Positions 46,582 through 58,111 of a stretch of DNA of 64,000 nt are shown piece after piece (the stretch's first letter is position 1; each line of letters starts with the position of its first letter). A program made the translations under genes and the position numbers. Source of the stretch: Centroberyx gerrardi (taxonomy: Eukaryota > Chordata > Actinopteri > Beryciformes > Berycidae); the NCBI RefSeq assembly GCF_048128805.1, contig NC_136005.1, forward strand, positions 15,079,760-15,143,759, in the 5' to 3' direction. The notes beneath the pieces are model-generated. The model saw nothing but the letters and a program-made list of their open reading frames with translations. It made no database searches and was not told the origin of the DNA.

Positions 46582-48359
46582 ACCTCGCTGATCGCACTGA
46601 ACCCTTTTCATCTAATTAATAATCTAACCAATGGTCTGTAACAGAAAACTAAACAAACTATTTTGTAATCTCCCACTTTGTCAGCTGTATAGTTGCCTAA
46701 TGTTATGGGGTTCCATATGTATCTTCTGTGCTTGTATATTTCATTCTGTGTGATTAAATAAATTGTTCTTGTATTCAAGGAACTGTTAAAAAGAGAATTC
46801 ATACAGTCTCTCTGATTATTGGATAGATCAATATTCTGTAGTGTGGGAAGGACAGCACATCTTGCCACATAACTGAAGGTGCAGGCAAACATTTTTGCAA
46901 CATGATCCAGGAAAGAGGCTCAACTTGCTGAAAATACACAAATATTTCTTTACTATCTCATCTGTTATCACATCTTTGGCCAGTTGGTGAACATTCATAT
47001 CGAGGCCAAACATCAGGCTATACCGTCATAAATCTACAGGACCATAAAGACAGGCAGCAGCATTCACCAGCTACCTACTCTGACTTTCAGGGTGAGTGAG
47101 TCATTGAGATTATCAAGTGGGCACCTTCCTTCACCAATGTTTCGTTCAATTGCGCCCAAGACACCTCAAGATGTTCTCAACAGTGTATTCCAGCAGCAGC
47201 CGACTCAGCATTATATCTGCTTAGGCTAAGCTAAGTCTGACTGGCAGCTTCACTGACCCATGGCCCGTTCTAGCTGTAGCCACCCTGTTTATCGAAGTCA
47301 CAAAATTACACAGAGGTGTATGCGGGCTCCAAATTACCAAATGAATGTGCACACAAATTCTAACATGCTAATGTTCACGCATGCTACCAAGCTAATGCTA
47401 ACACAAGGCTAACCCAGTTAGGCTATCTGCCTAAGCTACTTTGTGTCCCAGTTGGCGGGCTTCCTCCTCATCTACCACCACTCACTACTCGCTCCCATAC
47501 TGTAGCTGCTTCTGTCATAGTCTTAACTGTCAAAGTCTTATCTCCCTATCCTCGGCAACCTCTAGCTTTCCGGCCTCGCTGCTCCACCTCAAGCTGCTAA
47601 ATCAGAATATTGAGCATATTATTTCCTTTCATACGCTTCTACCACATCTTCCCATTGTTTTACAACCTGACAGTATGCCAAAGCATAGCTATGCCTGGAC
47701 ACAATGGACAGGCAGGATCCTCACCTACGCATTGGCTAAGATTTTGGGGAGAAGGTAACACTTGCACCAAATGAATACGGTTCATGATAATAGAAATTTC
47801 TCTCAGAACAAAGAGGTTAAAAGTAAAACTTCACACACCATGAGAGTCAACGATTTTATAGATACTCATGACCAATGATGTCTTTTTCTTTTGAAGGTCT
47901 GCTTAAGGGAAAAAATAAAAATAAAAACCTTGGTCAGTTGGACATAACAGCTACTTTTCCACTGACTTTTCCACAGCAATTCAAGATTTATTCATCTTTG
48001 AGAAGATCCGGGCTTACAAGACAGCACCATGTTTTGTCAGGGATGTTAGGCAAAGTAGACAGGAGATGGAAGGTGGCTGAAAGCTTTTTGTTTTTTCCTC
48101 TTTTTTTATTATGGTGTGTATGTTTTAGTCTGTTTTCAGCTTTTTCCCTCTTGCTATACTCTATACTCTTCTTTATTTGGTGAATAAAGGGATGTCTCAA
48201 CTCTCTCTGTTATGCACATAGATCATCACATCTACATAAGTTGGGAGTCAGCGCAGTACCGCCCCATCTCTAACTAGGAATGAATGGTGGAGCAAGTGAG
48301 GGGCCAAACATTGATACTTATCAGTCTCTTGCCCTCCTTTTCTCTCGCTCTGCTTCACA
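46582..48359. other. Spacer between genes F and G
   Basis: Begins with the 3' UTR of F (AATAAA 46757-46762). Part of 46900-46990 resembles the 3' flank of D and E; the middle (47000-47760) is unique here and I see no gene in it; it ends with the diverged downstream block and the promoter of G. Confidence 0.5.
47870..48215 (+). other. Conserved downstream block, diverged copy between F and G
   Basis: Shares the AGGTGGCTGAAAGCTTTT and TGAATAAAGGGATGT segments with the copies after D and E but is diverged. It lies 1.6 kb past the stop of F and only 145 bp before the ATG of G. F has an earlier poly(A) signal, so its role here is unclear. Confidence 0.45.
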
Positions 48360-49350
48360 ATGTGGCTCTGTGATCTGTTTCTGGGGCTTGACCTCAATGG
48401 AATACTGCTTTTTAGTTTTGCCCTTCTCCTGATTGCTTATTTTCTTATGAAAAGGAATCCACCCAACTTTCCTCCGGGACCACCAGCTCTCCCTCTTTTA
48501 GGAAATGTGTTCAGCATTGATACTCAACAGCCTCACATTTACCTAACCAAGGTAAGCAGCATCAAGGAATTTCCATATGCACATGTAGAGTAGCCTACAT
48601 GAGGAGAGTAAAAAAGCCTGAACGCACTGTAAGTTATTCTGTGCTTCTGGAATACTTATGGCAAACATTTTAAGATCCTGAAGTAGGGCATTTGAACACC
48701 CTGAGAATGTCCAATAGAAAAAAATAATCAGCTAATCAGTAATAACTGCCCTGCATTACTAGGCTACTGTCACTGGCTCATATGAAATAGTTCCCTCAAA
48801 CATAACACCATTGACTATACAGCAGCAGAGTTTGCATAACTTACCTAAATGTCTAAATTTGTATGACTTTTCTCCAACAGAAAATCCATAGATGACGTAG
48901 GAAAGTAATAAAAAAACATGGGTGGACACTCATTCACTAAAAAGAAAAAAAAAGTGTCATATTTACAATTTATTGAAACCTTGTCGCAAATGAAATAGAT
49001 AACTAATGACGATAAAAAGTATATATATAACAAAGAAAACAATGTTAAAAACCTGTTGATTGCAAGTCACATTGTTTTGAAAATATTGTCCTGAGACATG
49101 CATTTTATCAGGGTCACATGCTGGACAACAGGGGACTTATTATCTGCTCCTGCATCCACAGCTCGCTGATGTTTATGGGAATGTGTTCTGCATGCGTCTG
49201 GGAAGAGACAAAACAGTGTTTGTGTCTGGGTACAAGATGGTGAAGGAAGCCATAGTGACACAGGCCGAGAACTTCATGGATCGGCCTTACAGCCCGATGG
49301 TGACCAGACTTTATTCAGGGAACTCAGGTGAATCAAGCAGCCTGACTGGT

Positions 49351-49389
<39 letters not shown>

Positions 49390-52300
49390 CATCAGAACTC
49401 AGGTGATCAACCTCCCTCCTATTGCCTGAACACAGTTGTCTTGTTCCTTTCTGTCTCAGCGGGTCTTTTCTTCAGTAATGGGCAGGTATGGCGGAGACAG
49501 CGGCGTTTTGCCATGACTACGTTACGAACCTTTGGTCTGGGTAAGAGCTCCATGGAGCAGAGCATCTGTGAGGAGAGTCGTCATCTACAGGAGGGGATGG
49601 AGAAGGAGAAAGGTTGGCAAAAAGAACAAAATGGAAGAGAGAGCAAAAAAAGACAAACTAAAATAATCACAGTGTACTATTTCTGATGGTGCTGTTTGAA
49701 AAGACCTTTCTTCTGTTCAGGTGAACCATTTAACCCCGTGCACCTGTTCAACAACGCTGTGTCCAACATCATCTGCCAGATAGTGTTTGGGAGACGGTTC
49801 GACTACAGTGACCACAACTTCCAGACCATGCTGACGAACCTGACGGAGATGGTCTATCTGGAAGGCTCCATATGGGCTCAGGTAGGATGCAGAAGCAGCT
49901 CAGACACGCAGCTAAACTAGCATGGATGCATCTACTCAAAAGAAGAAACATTTTATTTTACATTTATTGTGAAGATTGCGTGATTATTGTTATTTTTCTA
50001 CAATATATTTCTGTTGTTTAATTATTACATGGAATTATTTCATAAAACAATTAGTTAAGCTTTCTTTGTACTTACTGAGGGTTAGAGTTAGTTACTTATT
50101 TCCTGTGTTTTGATTGGTGCCTGTGTCTTTTTGTTGTTAGATGATTTCAACTAAAATTTTCAACACTCATTCCTATTTTTTGTTCTTGTAGTGAGTTGTG
50201 TTTTCAGTAAAGGAGCAGAAAAAAAGCTATCTGCCTCCATCCAGTTCATTTTTAGCAGACTCATTGCAAACTTACACTAACCCAAGAATAATCAGAGTAA
50301 AGAAGAAATTGGCGAATATAAATTAAATATACAATATATTAAGTTTGTATATATTTCATAACTCTCTATAGTGTGTACCCATGATTCAATAAATATGTTT
50401 TTATATGGACAAAAATAATTCTTATATGCATACTAAGTATGCAGATTTGTCACTGCAAGGACTCATTTGACTTGTGTTAACTAAAAGTCATGAGCTATAG
50501 TAATATGTCTTCAATATCGCTTAAGTAGCTAATGGATAAAAACAACCCCATTGAATAATTCCTCTGTTTTCTCTCCAAACAGCTTTACGATGCATTCCCC
50601 AGACTGATGAAGCACCTGCCAGGGCCTCACAATGACATCTTCAGCCACAGTAAATCCTTGGAGGCCTTTATCAGTGGAGAGATAGAGAGACACAAGTTGG
50701 ACTTGGACCCCAGCAACCCACGAGATTACATCGACACCTTCCTCATCGAGGAGAAAGTATGGAAGACCATGGCCACCATGTCCATCTGTTCACCTGTCTG
50801 TCTTGACTCCACTTCTTAACAACAGCTTACAGTATTTGTTCTAAAATCACTGTAATGCATAGCCTTAAGTGGCTTACTTAAAGCCACATAACTAAGCTAA
50901 CTTTAAACTTTAAAATATTTTTAATCAAAGAACAAATCAACACTAAATCACATGAGGCAGAAAAGCGTTGCACTGCTCTCTATGGGTTGAAACTGAAGCA
51001 TGTTGCATTTCTGGCCACACCTCAGTCAGTGTTTTCAAAGTAGATGTTTTGCATCGGCTGCCAAAGGCAAAACACCTGCTTTGACATCATTGATGATTGA
51101 TTTAGTGTCGATTTGCCCTTTAAACACTCATAACTTAATGCCAAGCAGTTGTAGTGTTGGTATGAATTGGTATGATTTTCAGTTTGTACATTAACCACAG
51201 CTGCGGAAAATGTGGTCACAGGTGTTTCCTTGGGTATTTTAGAACAGCTTCCGTCTTGTCAGGCATGAGACAAAGCTGGATCTCATTGCTTTTATAAAAC
51301 TGCACTAACATCATTGTATTTAAAAGAAAGACTGTAAATGTTTAATCAATCTTTTTTTTTTAATTGATCATTTAAAAAAATAGTAATTAAACGTAATTCT
51401 TCTGCCAAGCAAAATACAGTAATTCTTGTTCAGTAGCTAAACTAAGGGACACATAAGTAGCAGTGTGAGTGGTGAATTTAGGTTAGTGCATTAAAATTTA
51501 AATTAACTGCTACAGGGTCACAGGTTTGGGATTACCGGGCATTTTATGGCTCTGAATGTGTCTCATCCAATCAGTACTAAGAACCAAAATGATCCCTTCT
51601 ATAAACTGACAGTATGTTTGCCCACTCATCTATCCCTCCAATCTGCCTGACAGCACAAAGGAAACCGTGAACTGGGCTTTTACGAAGGCAACCTGGTTCT
51701 GTGTTGTCTGGATCTGTTCCTGGCTGGCACTGAAACCACATCCAAAACGCTGCAGTGGGGCCTCATCTATCTCATCAAGCACCCCCGTGTCCAGGGTGAG
51801 TGTTCAGATAAGAAGAAACTTGAATGATCCCAGTGGGGAAATTGGGTCATTGCAGCAGCACAGAGTAGAATATAGATAAGAAGACATGTTGAAGGTTAAA
51901 GATACTACTGTACGTTGTCCTCATGCTAATACAGAGCTCCTGTAGGCTTGAAAGGATTCTCACTATGTTGACTACTGACAGATTCACAGGTTAACAGATG
52001 TATGTCCATTCATTTGGGCCGGGGGGGTGACACATTGAGTAGGGAGACTGTCCTTCAACTGGAGGACTCATGTTCAAGTTCCTGTCAGCAGCCATCTGCC
52101 TTGCTGAGTGTCTTTAAGCAAGACATTGAATCCCTGCTAACTCAGAGGAGCTCAGTAGCTGTTTAAAAGCTGGTGTTAAAGTGAAAAGAGAATTTACCTA
52201 TGGGGATTAATAAACCATCACATTATCACCATTTGGCCGGTTTAGTCCACATGGATGACATTGTTATGAACTGAGAAATGAGCCTGACAAAAGCATTTTC

Positions 52301-53884
52301 TGACAAAGATCTTATTTCCACATTCTCCTATTTTTTTTAAACTCTGGGATTGTCCAAGCAACCAGTGCATAATGTGCTCATGTCTATGTATATAGACGTG
52401 TATGTGTATGTATAGCCATACAAGACTATCATCATACCTGAGTTGTCATACACTGCCCAACTTAAATTTGGGTTTAGAAAGAAGTCAGTTTAATTGATCC
52501 AATTAAAAACTAACTTCTATTTCACTACCTAGACAAAGTCCAGGCAGAGATAGACAGAGTGATTGGACAGACCCGCCAGCCCACTATGGCCGACAGACCC
52601 AACATGCCCTACACTGATGCTGTCATCCATGAGATCCAGAGGATGGGAAACATTGTTCCTCTCAACGGACTCAGGATGGCCGCCAAGGACACAACACTGG
52701 GGGGTTACTTCATACCCAAGGTGCATCTACTCAGACTTCAGTCATTGAAGTAGTCTAAACTGGCTTGGTTGTGTCCATGTTCCATGTTTCTTGGAAAACA
52801 ACATGGCATCTTGTACGTGGGGAATGTCAGCCAGTGTTGCTGCTGCAAATATTGTACCTGTCAACATACTCAGGGTGAACACAACACTGGGAGGTTGCTT
52901 TATACCAAAAGTATTTATGTGCATGCATAAGTCAATAGTTGTTTTATTGCTGTTGGTTGAAGAGTATTCTGACACTTAAAATTCTCCTGAAATAGTCGAG
53001 ACAATAAGAATATTTCACGACACATAATTGTTGATTCACTGAGGTTACAAAACTATGGGCAGCGTAGTCACATAACCTGATAAACACAATACTGCCTGTG
53101 TCATCCTTTCAGCAGTGACCCTGTGACTATAAGCCATCTCTTTACTGTGTTAACACCAGCTTGTTGACTTGACCCAGTCACCAATGTATGACTGCACTCA
53201 AACAGCTGAACTGGTTTCCTATCCCTGTAGTATTTTGTAAGAAAAAAAAAACATTCTACATAAAAGTTGCTGGAGGATTACCATCAAATTTGTGCTTCCT
53301 TGCTGTAAATACAAACCAGGAGGTTGAGTGTTTTCTTGTGTGGTGTGTAGGGAACCTCTTTGATGCCCAACCTGACCTCTGTGCTGTTTGACAAGCATGA
53401 ATGGGAGACTCCAGACACCTTCAACCCTGCACACTTCCTGGATGCCGACGGCAAGTTTGTGAGGAGGGACGCTTTCTTGCCTTTCTCTGCAGGTAATTTT
53501 GACATTAAACTGAAAACTTAGACCTTGATTTAATACTGAACTAACCCCAACCACTCTGTAGAAACTGACCATGAGGAATAAAGTGATGCAGGTTATAGAA
53601 AAGATGTAGTAGATGTGTGTCTGTGGATGCATAGTGAGAGTATGCTGAGAGGGTAAGACACATTTTCACGACCCTAGCCTCCTTTTGCATTTTGTTTGTT
53701 TTCCCCAGGAAAGCGTGCATGTCTGGGAGAGGGCCTGGCAAGAATGGAGCTGTTCTTGTTTTTCGTCAGTTTATTCCAGAAGTTCTCTTTCTCCACTCTG
53801 GAGGGAGTAGAGCTGAGGACAGAGGGGATCATCGGAGCCACACGCACACCGCACCCCTTCAAGATCTACACCAAGGCCCGCTGA
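48360..53884 (+). CDS. CYP2-family cytochrome P450, gene G (complete, 497 aa)
   Basis: Nine coding exons: 48360-48551, 49162-49327, 49460-49612, 49721-49881, 50583-50756, 51654-51795, 52533-52720, 53351-53492 and 53709-53884; 1494 nt, 497 residues. It starts [15 protein letters not shown], with [21 protein letters not shown] (C-helix), [19 protein letters not shown] and [17 protein letters not shown] with haem Cys444. It is the most divergent member of the D-G group through exons 1-6 and is nearest to hook1. Exon 5 is one codon shorter (FLIEEK end). Exon 7 differs from that of F at one of 188 bases while exon 8 differs at 10 of 142, and a relic of another exon 7 lies at 52848-52910, pointing to gene conversion. 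Intron 2 holds a CA repeat. Confidence 0.95.
49352..49386. repeat. CA microsatellite
   Basis: Perfect (CA)n of about 17 units in intron 2 of gene G, 25 bases past the exon-2 donor. Confidence 0.95.
50925..51215. repeat. Dispersed repeat in intron 5 of gene G, related to one in hook1
   Basis: Shares GTTGCACTGCTCTCTATGGG, TTCTGGCCACACCTCA and GGCAAAACAC blocks with 60918-61165. Here it is a single diverged copy rather than a hairpin. Confidence 0.65.
52848..52910 (+). pseudogene. Relic of the 3' end of a CYP2 exon 7, intron 7 of gene G
   Basis: 63 bases in frame encode [21 protein letters not shown], matching [20 protein letters not shown]...IPK of exon 7 with three codons missing, and still followed by a GT. 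It begins 128 bases after the functional exon 7. No acceptor or upstream half of the exon accompanies it. Confidence 0.85.
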
Positions 53885-56487
53885 ACCCCTGCAGCATATT
53901 CCCTATGGACTGTACGCTACAGTAATGCTAACGAGTTAGATCAAGTTAAACACATTAGACGGCATCTACTGTACGAAGGTGCAAGTGTGGCTAGCTTTCC
54001 TCAAACAGTCAAAACCAAAACTTAATAGAGCCTAGAATTTCCATCAAGCCCCATTCAGCTTCATCTGACCCACTCCAGTAGAGACTGCATTCACTATTAA
54101 GCACAATGTTTACAGTATGTGTGTAATGATGGAAGAAATGGCAAGTTGAGATAGTTATTACAATAGCAATTTAAGTGTAACTACAGCATGTTGTATTCCC
54201 AGAGTGTTTAATGTATTATAACTGAGTGATGAATACTTTTTCCAACGCTGACATTGAACACAGCTGAGTTATGTAACCAGGACAGGAGCAGCAGCAAAGC
54301 TCTCCCTCCTTTCAGAGTTCAAATGTTATCATAACAAGAGTTCAATGAACAGCTTGTAGATCATGTGTATCCATACCTGCTTGTCATTGTATATGAAGGC
54401 ATCAGTTGGACTATTGCCCACTGTAAATCAAAACAAATATCATTACATAAATGCCAGCTGGCTCAGTTATGCCAAGGCCAGACATGATGCAATACATCAG
54501 TGTTTGTACAGGTGACACAAGGCCGGGAATTTGTGATCTTCCCTGCCAGTGCCATGCTTTTCTTCTGTCAACAAATTGCTTCACAACATCAGCTTTCTCT
54601 CAATCCTCTTTGGACCCAAACTGAGGCCGATGCTAATGACTGCAAAACACACCTTTGAAAAAGAAATGCATTTATTTATTTTTTTCCACAAGAAAACCAA
54701 AGGCTTTAAAATTCCAACTCCTTAAATTCATAAAATTTCATAATTCATTACTCACTTTTCTTCATTTATACACAAACACAAACATGTAGTTTCTGAGCAG
54801 TGCTATGTTTGATCGTAGTTCTTACTTTTATATAAATGCCGTTGCTTATAAATCAGCAAATCTACAAGAATCATCCACTTCAAAGGAAAATAAAAGCTTT
54901 AACATAGATCTGTAGATCACAAAACGGCAAAACTGTCACAACAGAATGCCTTTCCAGTGTTCTTGCAAACATACAAAATGACAAGGCAATCAGCAGCCAT
55001 TTCATGTTTTACAACTACAGTAGTTTAACTTAAGACTCACCATAGCCATTGGATAGCCATTCACCTACAATATCAAAGAGAACAACTGCTTTTCTACAGC
55101 GCTCTTCCACTGGACCACAAGATGGGACCCTTAACTGGTTCATGCCCCAAAAGACAATATGGGTTGAGAAACTATATTGATTACATTCAGCACCATGGAT
55201 ATGCATGTCAAACTGCGACTTTGAAAACAAAGACCTACCATAAAGACCTACCATAGCCCCAAAAATACACAAACATGTCCATGATTAAGTATCTAATATC
55301 AAGTAATTTAAATGATGAAATTACAATTTGCAGGTACTGTATATATGCTTAACCTGGTTCTGAAATTTAGATCAGCTGGTGTTAAAATCATGTTTACAGT
55401 AGAGCTGTACAACTTCTTACATTATCTTGTTGATTACTCACTACCAAGTTAGGTTCAAGATGTTCAGAGAACACAAAGGCCTAACAGTTTTATTTTGAGC
55501 GTGCTGCCAGTAGACAAGTCAAATCACAGTTTGAAGTGTAGAAAATAAATGATACACACACTGGTCCTGGATTTCTTATTTGATTAAAGATTTGTTGTTG
55601 CAGCACCTCAGAGGTTTGTCAGTTAATATGACTTTTTCAGCATATTCACAGCTTAGTAGGATGGGCTTGCTCCATTTTAGTAAAAGAAAAATGTAATGCA
55701 CTCATATTTGCTGTTAAAGAGCTGTTGGTGGCCAGCACCAAATATAGCTATCCCATAGCGTTTTCTCAAAAATGTGTAAAGCTCATTTGTCTTTCATTAG
55801 TCTGCTGGATGACAATGTTAGTACCCCCTTCGCTGCATAGTATGGCGGTGCGATTGTACTTACATTAAAAATCATCTGAAGTTACATTTAGCTGGCATTA
55901 GCGTTCAAGTCACACTTTTCAAAGACCACATTCATATTTTAGGCTCCAATTTTGAACATTGTTAAGCATTCATGTACATTTCCCTCATTCCTGACCAAAT
56001 ATACAGATGACAGGAAACAAGAGAACCAAGGCTAATTGATTATAAAAAGTAAGTATTCAACTGAGTCTGCTGTTGGCTAAGCTAACACGGGGGTTGAGGA
56101 AAATACGCTGTATGTTGATTGTCAGGACAGTGTGCACTGCTGTAGCTAGTGAGGTGAACACAGGTTGTGGGTTAATGTTCTATGTAAGGTTACAGCCAGT
56201 GTACAGTGGGAAAGTACACTATAAACTCCAGAGGATGACCTATGGGTTTGTGTCTGATAAGTAAGTGCTCATTGATCCGAGTCAGCTCATCCTTGACCCC
56301 TCCCCAAGGGCAGAGAGCTGATGCGTTTAAGGTCACTTGAGTGCTCACTTGTGGGAGGGAACGAGGGGGTCGAGGGCGGCGTCTTAGAGGCTCAACTCGG
56401 GCTCGATCTCCCAATTTTCCCATATTGAATAATGTGAGACATTCGGCTCTGTTATCTGTGGAGTCGGGTGTGGGGGGGGGTGGGGGT
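53885..56487. other. Convergent 3' spacer between gene G and hook1
   Basis: Holds the 3' UTRs of G (plus) and hook1 (minus). Minus-strand AATAAA candidates for hook1 lie near 55490 and 54668, plus-strand ones for G near 54890 and 55541; I cannot choose among them. No other gene seen. Confidence 0.5.
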
Positions 56488-58056
56488 CTATTTGGAGGTG
56501 GTGGCAGGCACGCTGATGGAAAGCGCCCGGCGTGTGGCGTTTGTGACTTGCCGCTGCTGGGACAAGAAGGACTGGCCGGGGGGCACCAGGGAGGAGGCGC
56601 GGCCCCCGAGACGCGACTCGATGGCCAACTTCTGAAAGCTCAGACTCTGAGGAGGGAGAAAGGCAGCGTTTTCCACTTCATTAGACAAGAAATCGTCCAT
56701 TTACTGTTACTCCCGTTTGCCCATTTCATACTTTGTTTTAGTCTTGTTTGCAGTAAATGTTAAAGTGATATAAACTGATATTCCACTGATATTACACTTT
56801 TGAATGATCCCTCACTGCATTATGTCCCGCCCCAACATCCTGTTTCAACAGGAAATACATCAAATCAAGGAAGTAAAGATGCAGTTTCTTTAACTATTTT
56901 ATGAAACAGAATAAAAATCAGTTCATCTTTGTTCTGATCCCATCTTACCTTGTTGTACCACGCTGTGACAATCAGCTTCTCCTCATACTCTCTTAGCTTG
57001 GCCTGCTCACATTCACGCTAAATGACACAAAATGAAACCCACCGAACATCAGTTACGTTTGAAAACAGGTCCTCTAAATCAATATCCTGTATGTTGGTTT
57101 AACAAACACTCAGACAACAAAGACTGTGGGCATGAAAAGGTCAAATGTATGTGGATTTACTTCCAGGCTGAGAATCCGCTTGTCCCGGTCCGACAGCTGG
57201 TTCTTCAGGGCCTGGATCTCAGCGGTGGCTGGGTTCAGTTTAGGGTCCAAGGCTCGGATCACCTGAAAGCAAGAAAGAAAGGACAATACTGTAGATCAGT
57301 CAGATCAAACTACTGGACTCAAATCTCCAGTATTTCTCTCTCTGATGTATTCCAGCCCATGGAGAGGGAGCAGGTAAAAATATCAATCAATGATAAAATT
57401 ATGAAAATCTTTGTATAACAACTCTCAAACCACTGTCACAAAGTGCTTTACAAACAACAATACAATAAGAGCCAATAATAACCAAAAGAAATGCTACAGG
57501 TGAATTGAAAACAGGGACTTAAGAATAAAACACAAAAGGACAAGTGATATTAAATCCGGTTGTTGTGTTCACTCACGTTGCGAGCCTTCTCCAGGTACAT
57601 TTTGTACCTTTCCTCCATGGCCCTCATGTCATCATCCTTCTTCTTCAGAGCAGCCATCAGCTCGTCCAGCCTCAGCGCTTAGGGATAAACAAGAAATTAT
57701 GAGAGGCGTCATTTCAATAATATTGTAAGATTGGAGACCAATGTGTGTTTCCCATTCTAAGTGTTGCGGTGGTGTTGTGATGATGGCGACATCAGACTTA
57801 CAGGTCTGTGTGTTGTCCGGCTGCAGGTCCTCCAGCAGCTCTTTCTTCTTCATGATTTCATCCTGAGCCTCGTTCAGCTGCACCCTGGGAAAACACAGAG
57901 GGCTGTTCCTTTACCTCCCTCTACTGGAGAACATGGAAATGCATTTTACATCTCTCAACCACAAAGCACTGACAATGAGATTTATACTTACATGTGGGCA
58001 TCAAGTTTCCGCTTCAAATTCGACTGAAAATAAAAACGCATGAATGTCAAAACATT

Positions 58057-58111
<55 letters not shown>

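Noticed and set aside
52529-52726. 65-codon minus-strand ORF repeated opposite exon 7 in D, E, F and G
   Set aside because: Conserved only because the sense exon is conserved; an antisense shadow.
56341-56763. 140-codon plus-strand ORF over the hook1 last exon
   Set aside because: Antisense shadow of a GC-rich coding exon and 3' UTR, with no family resemblance.
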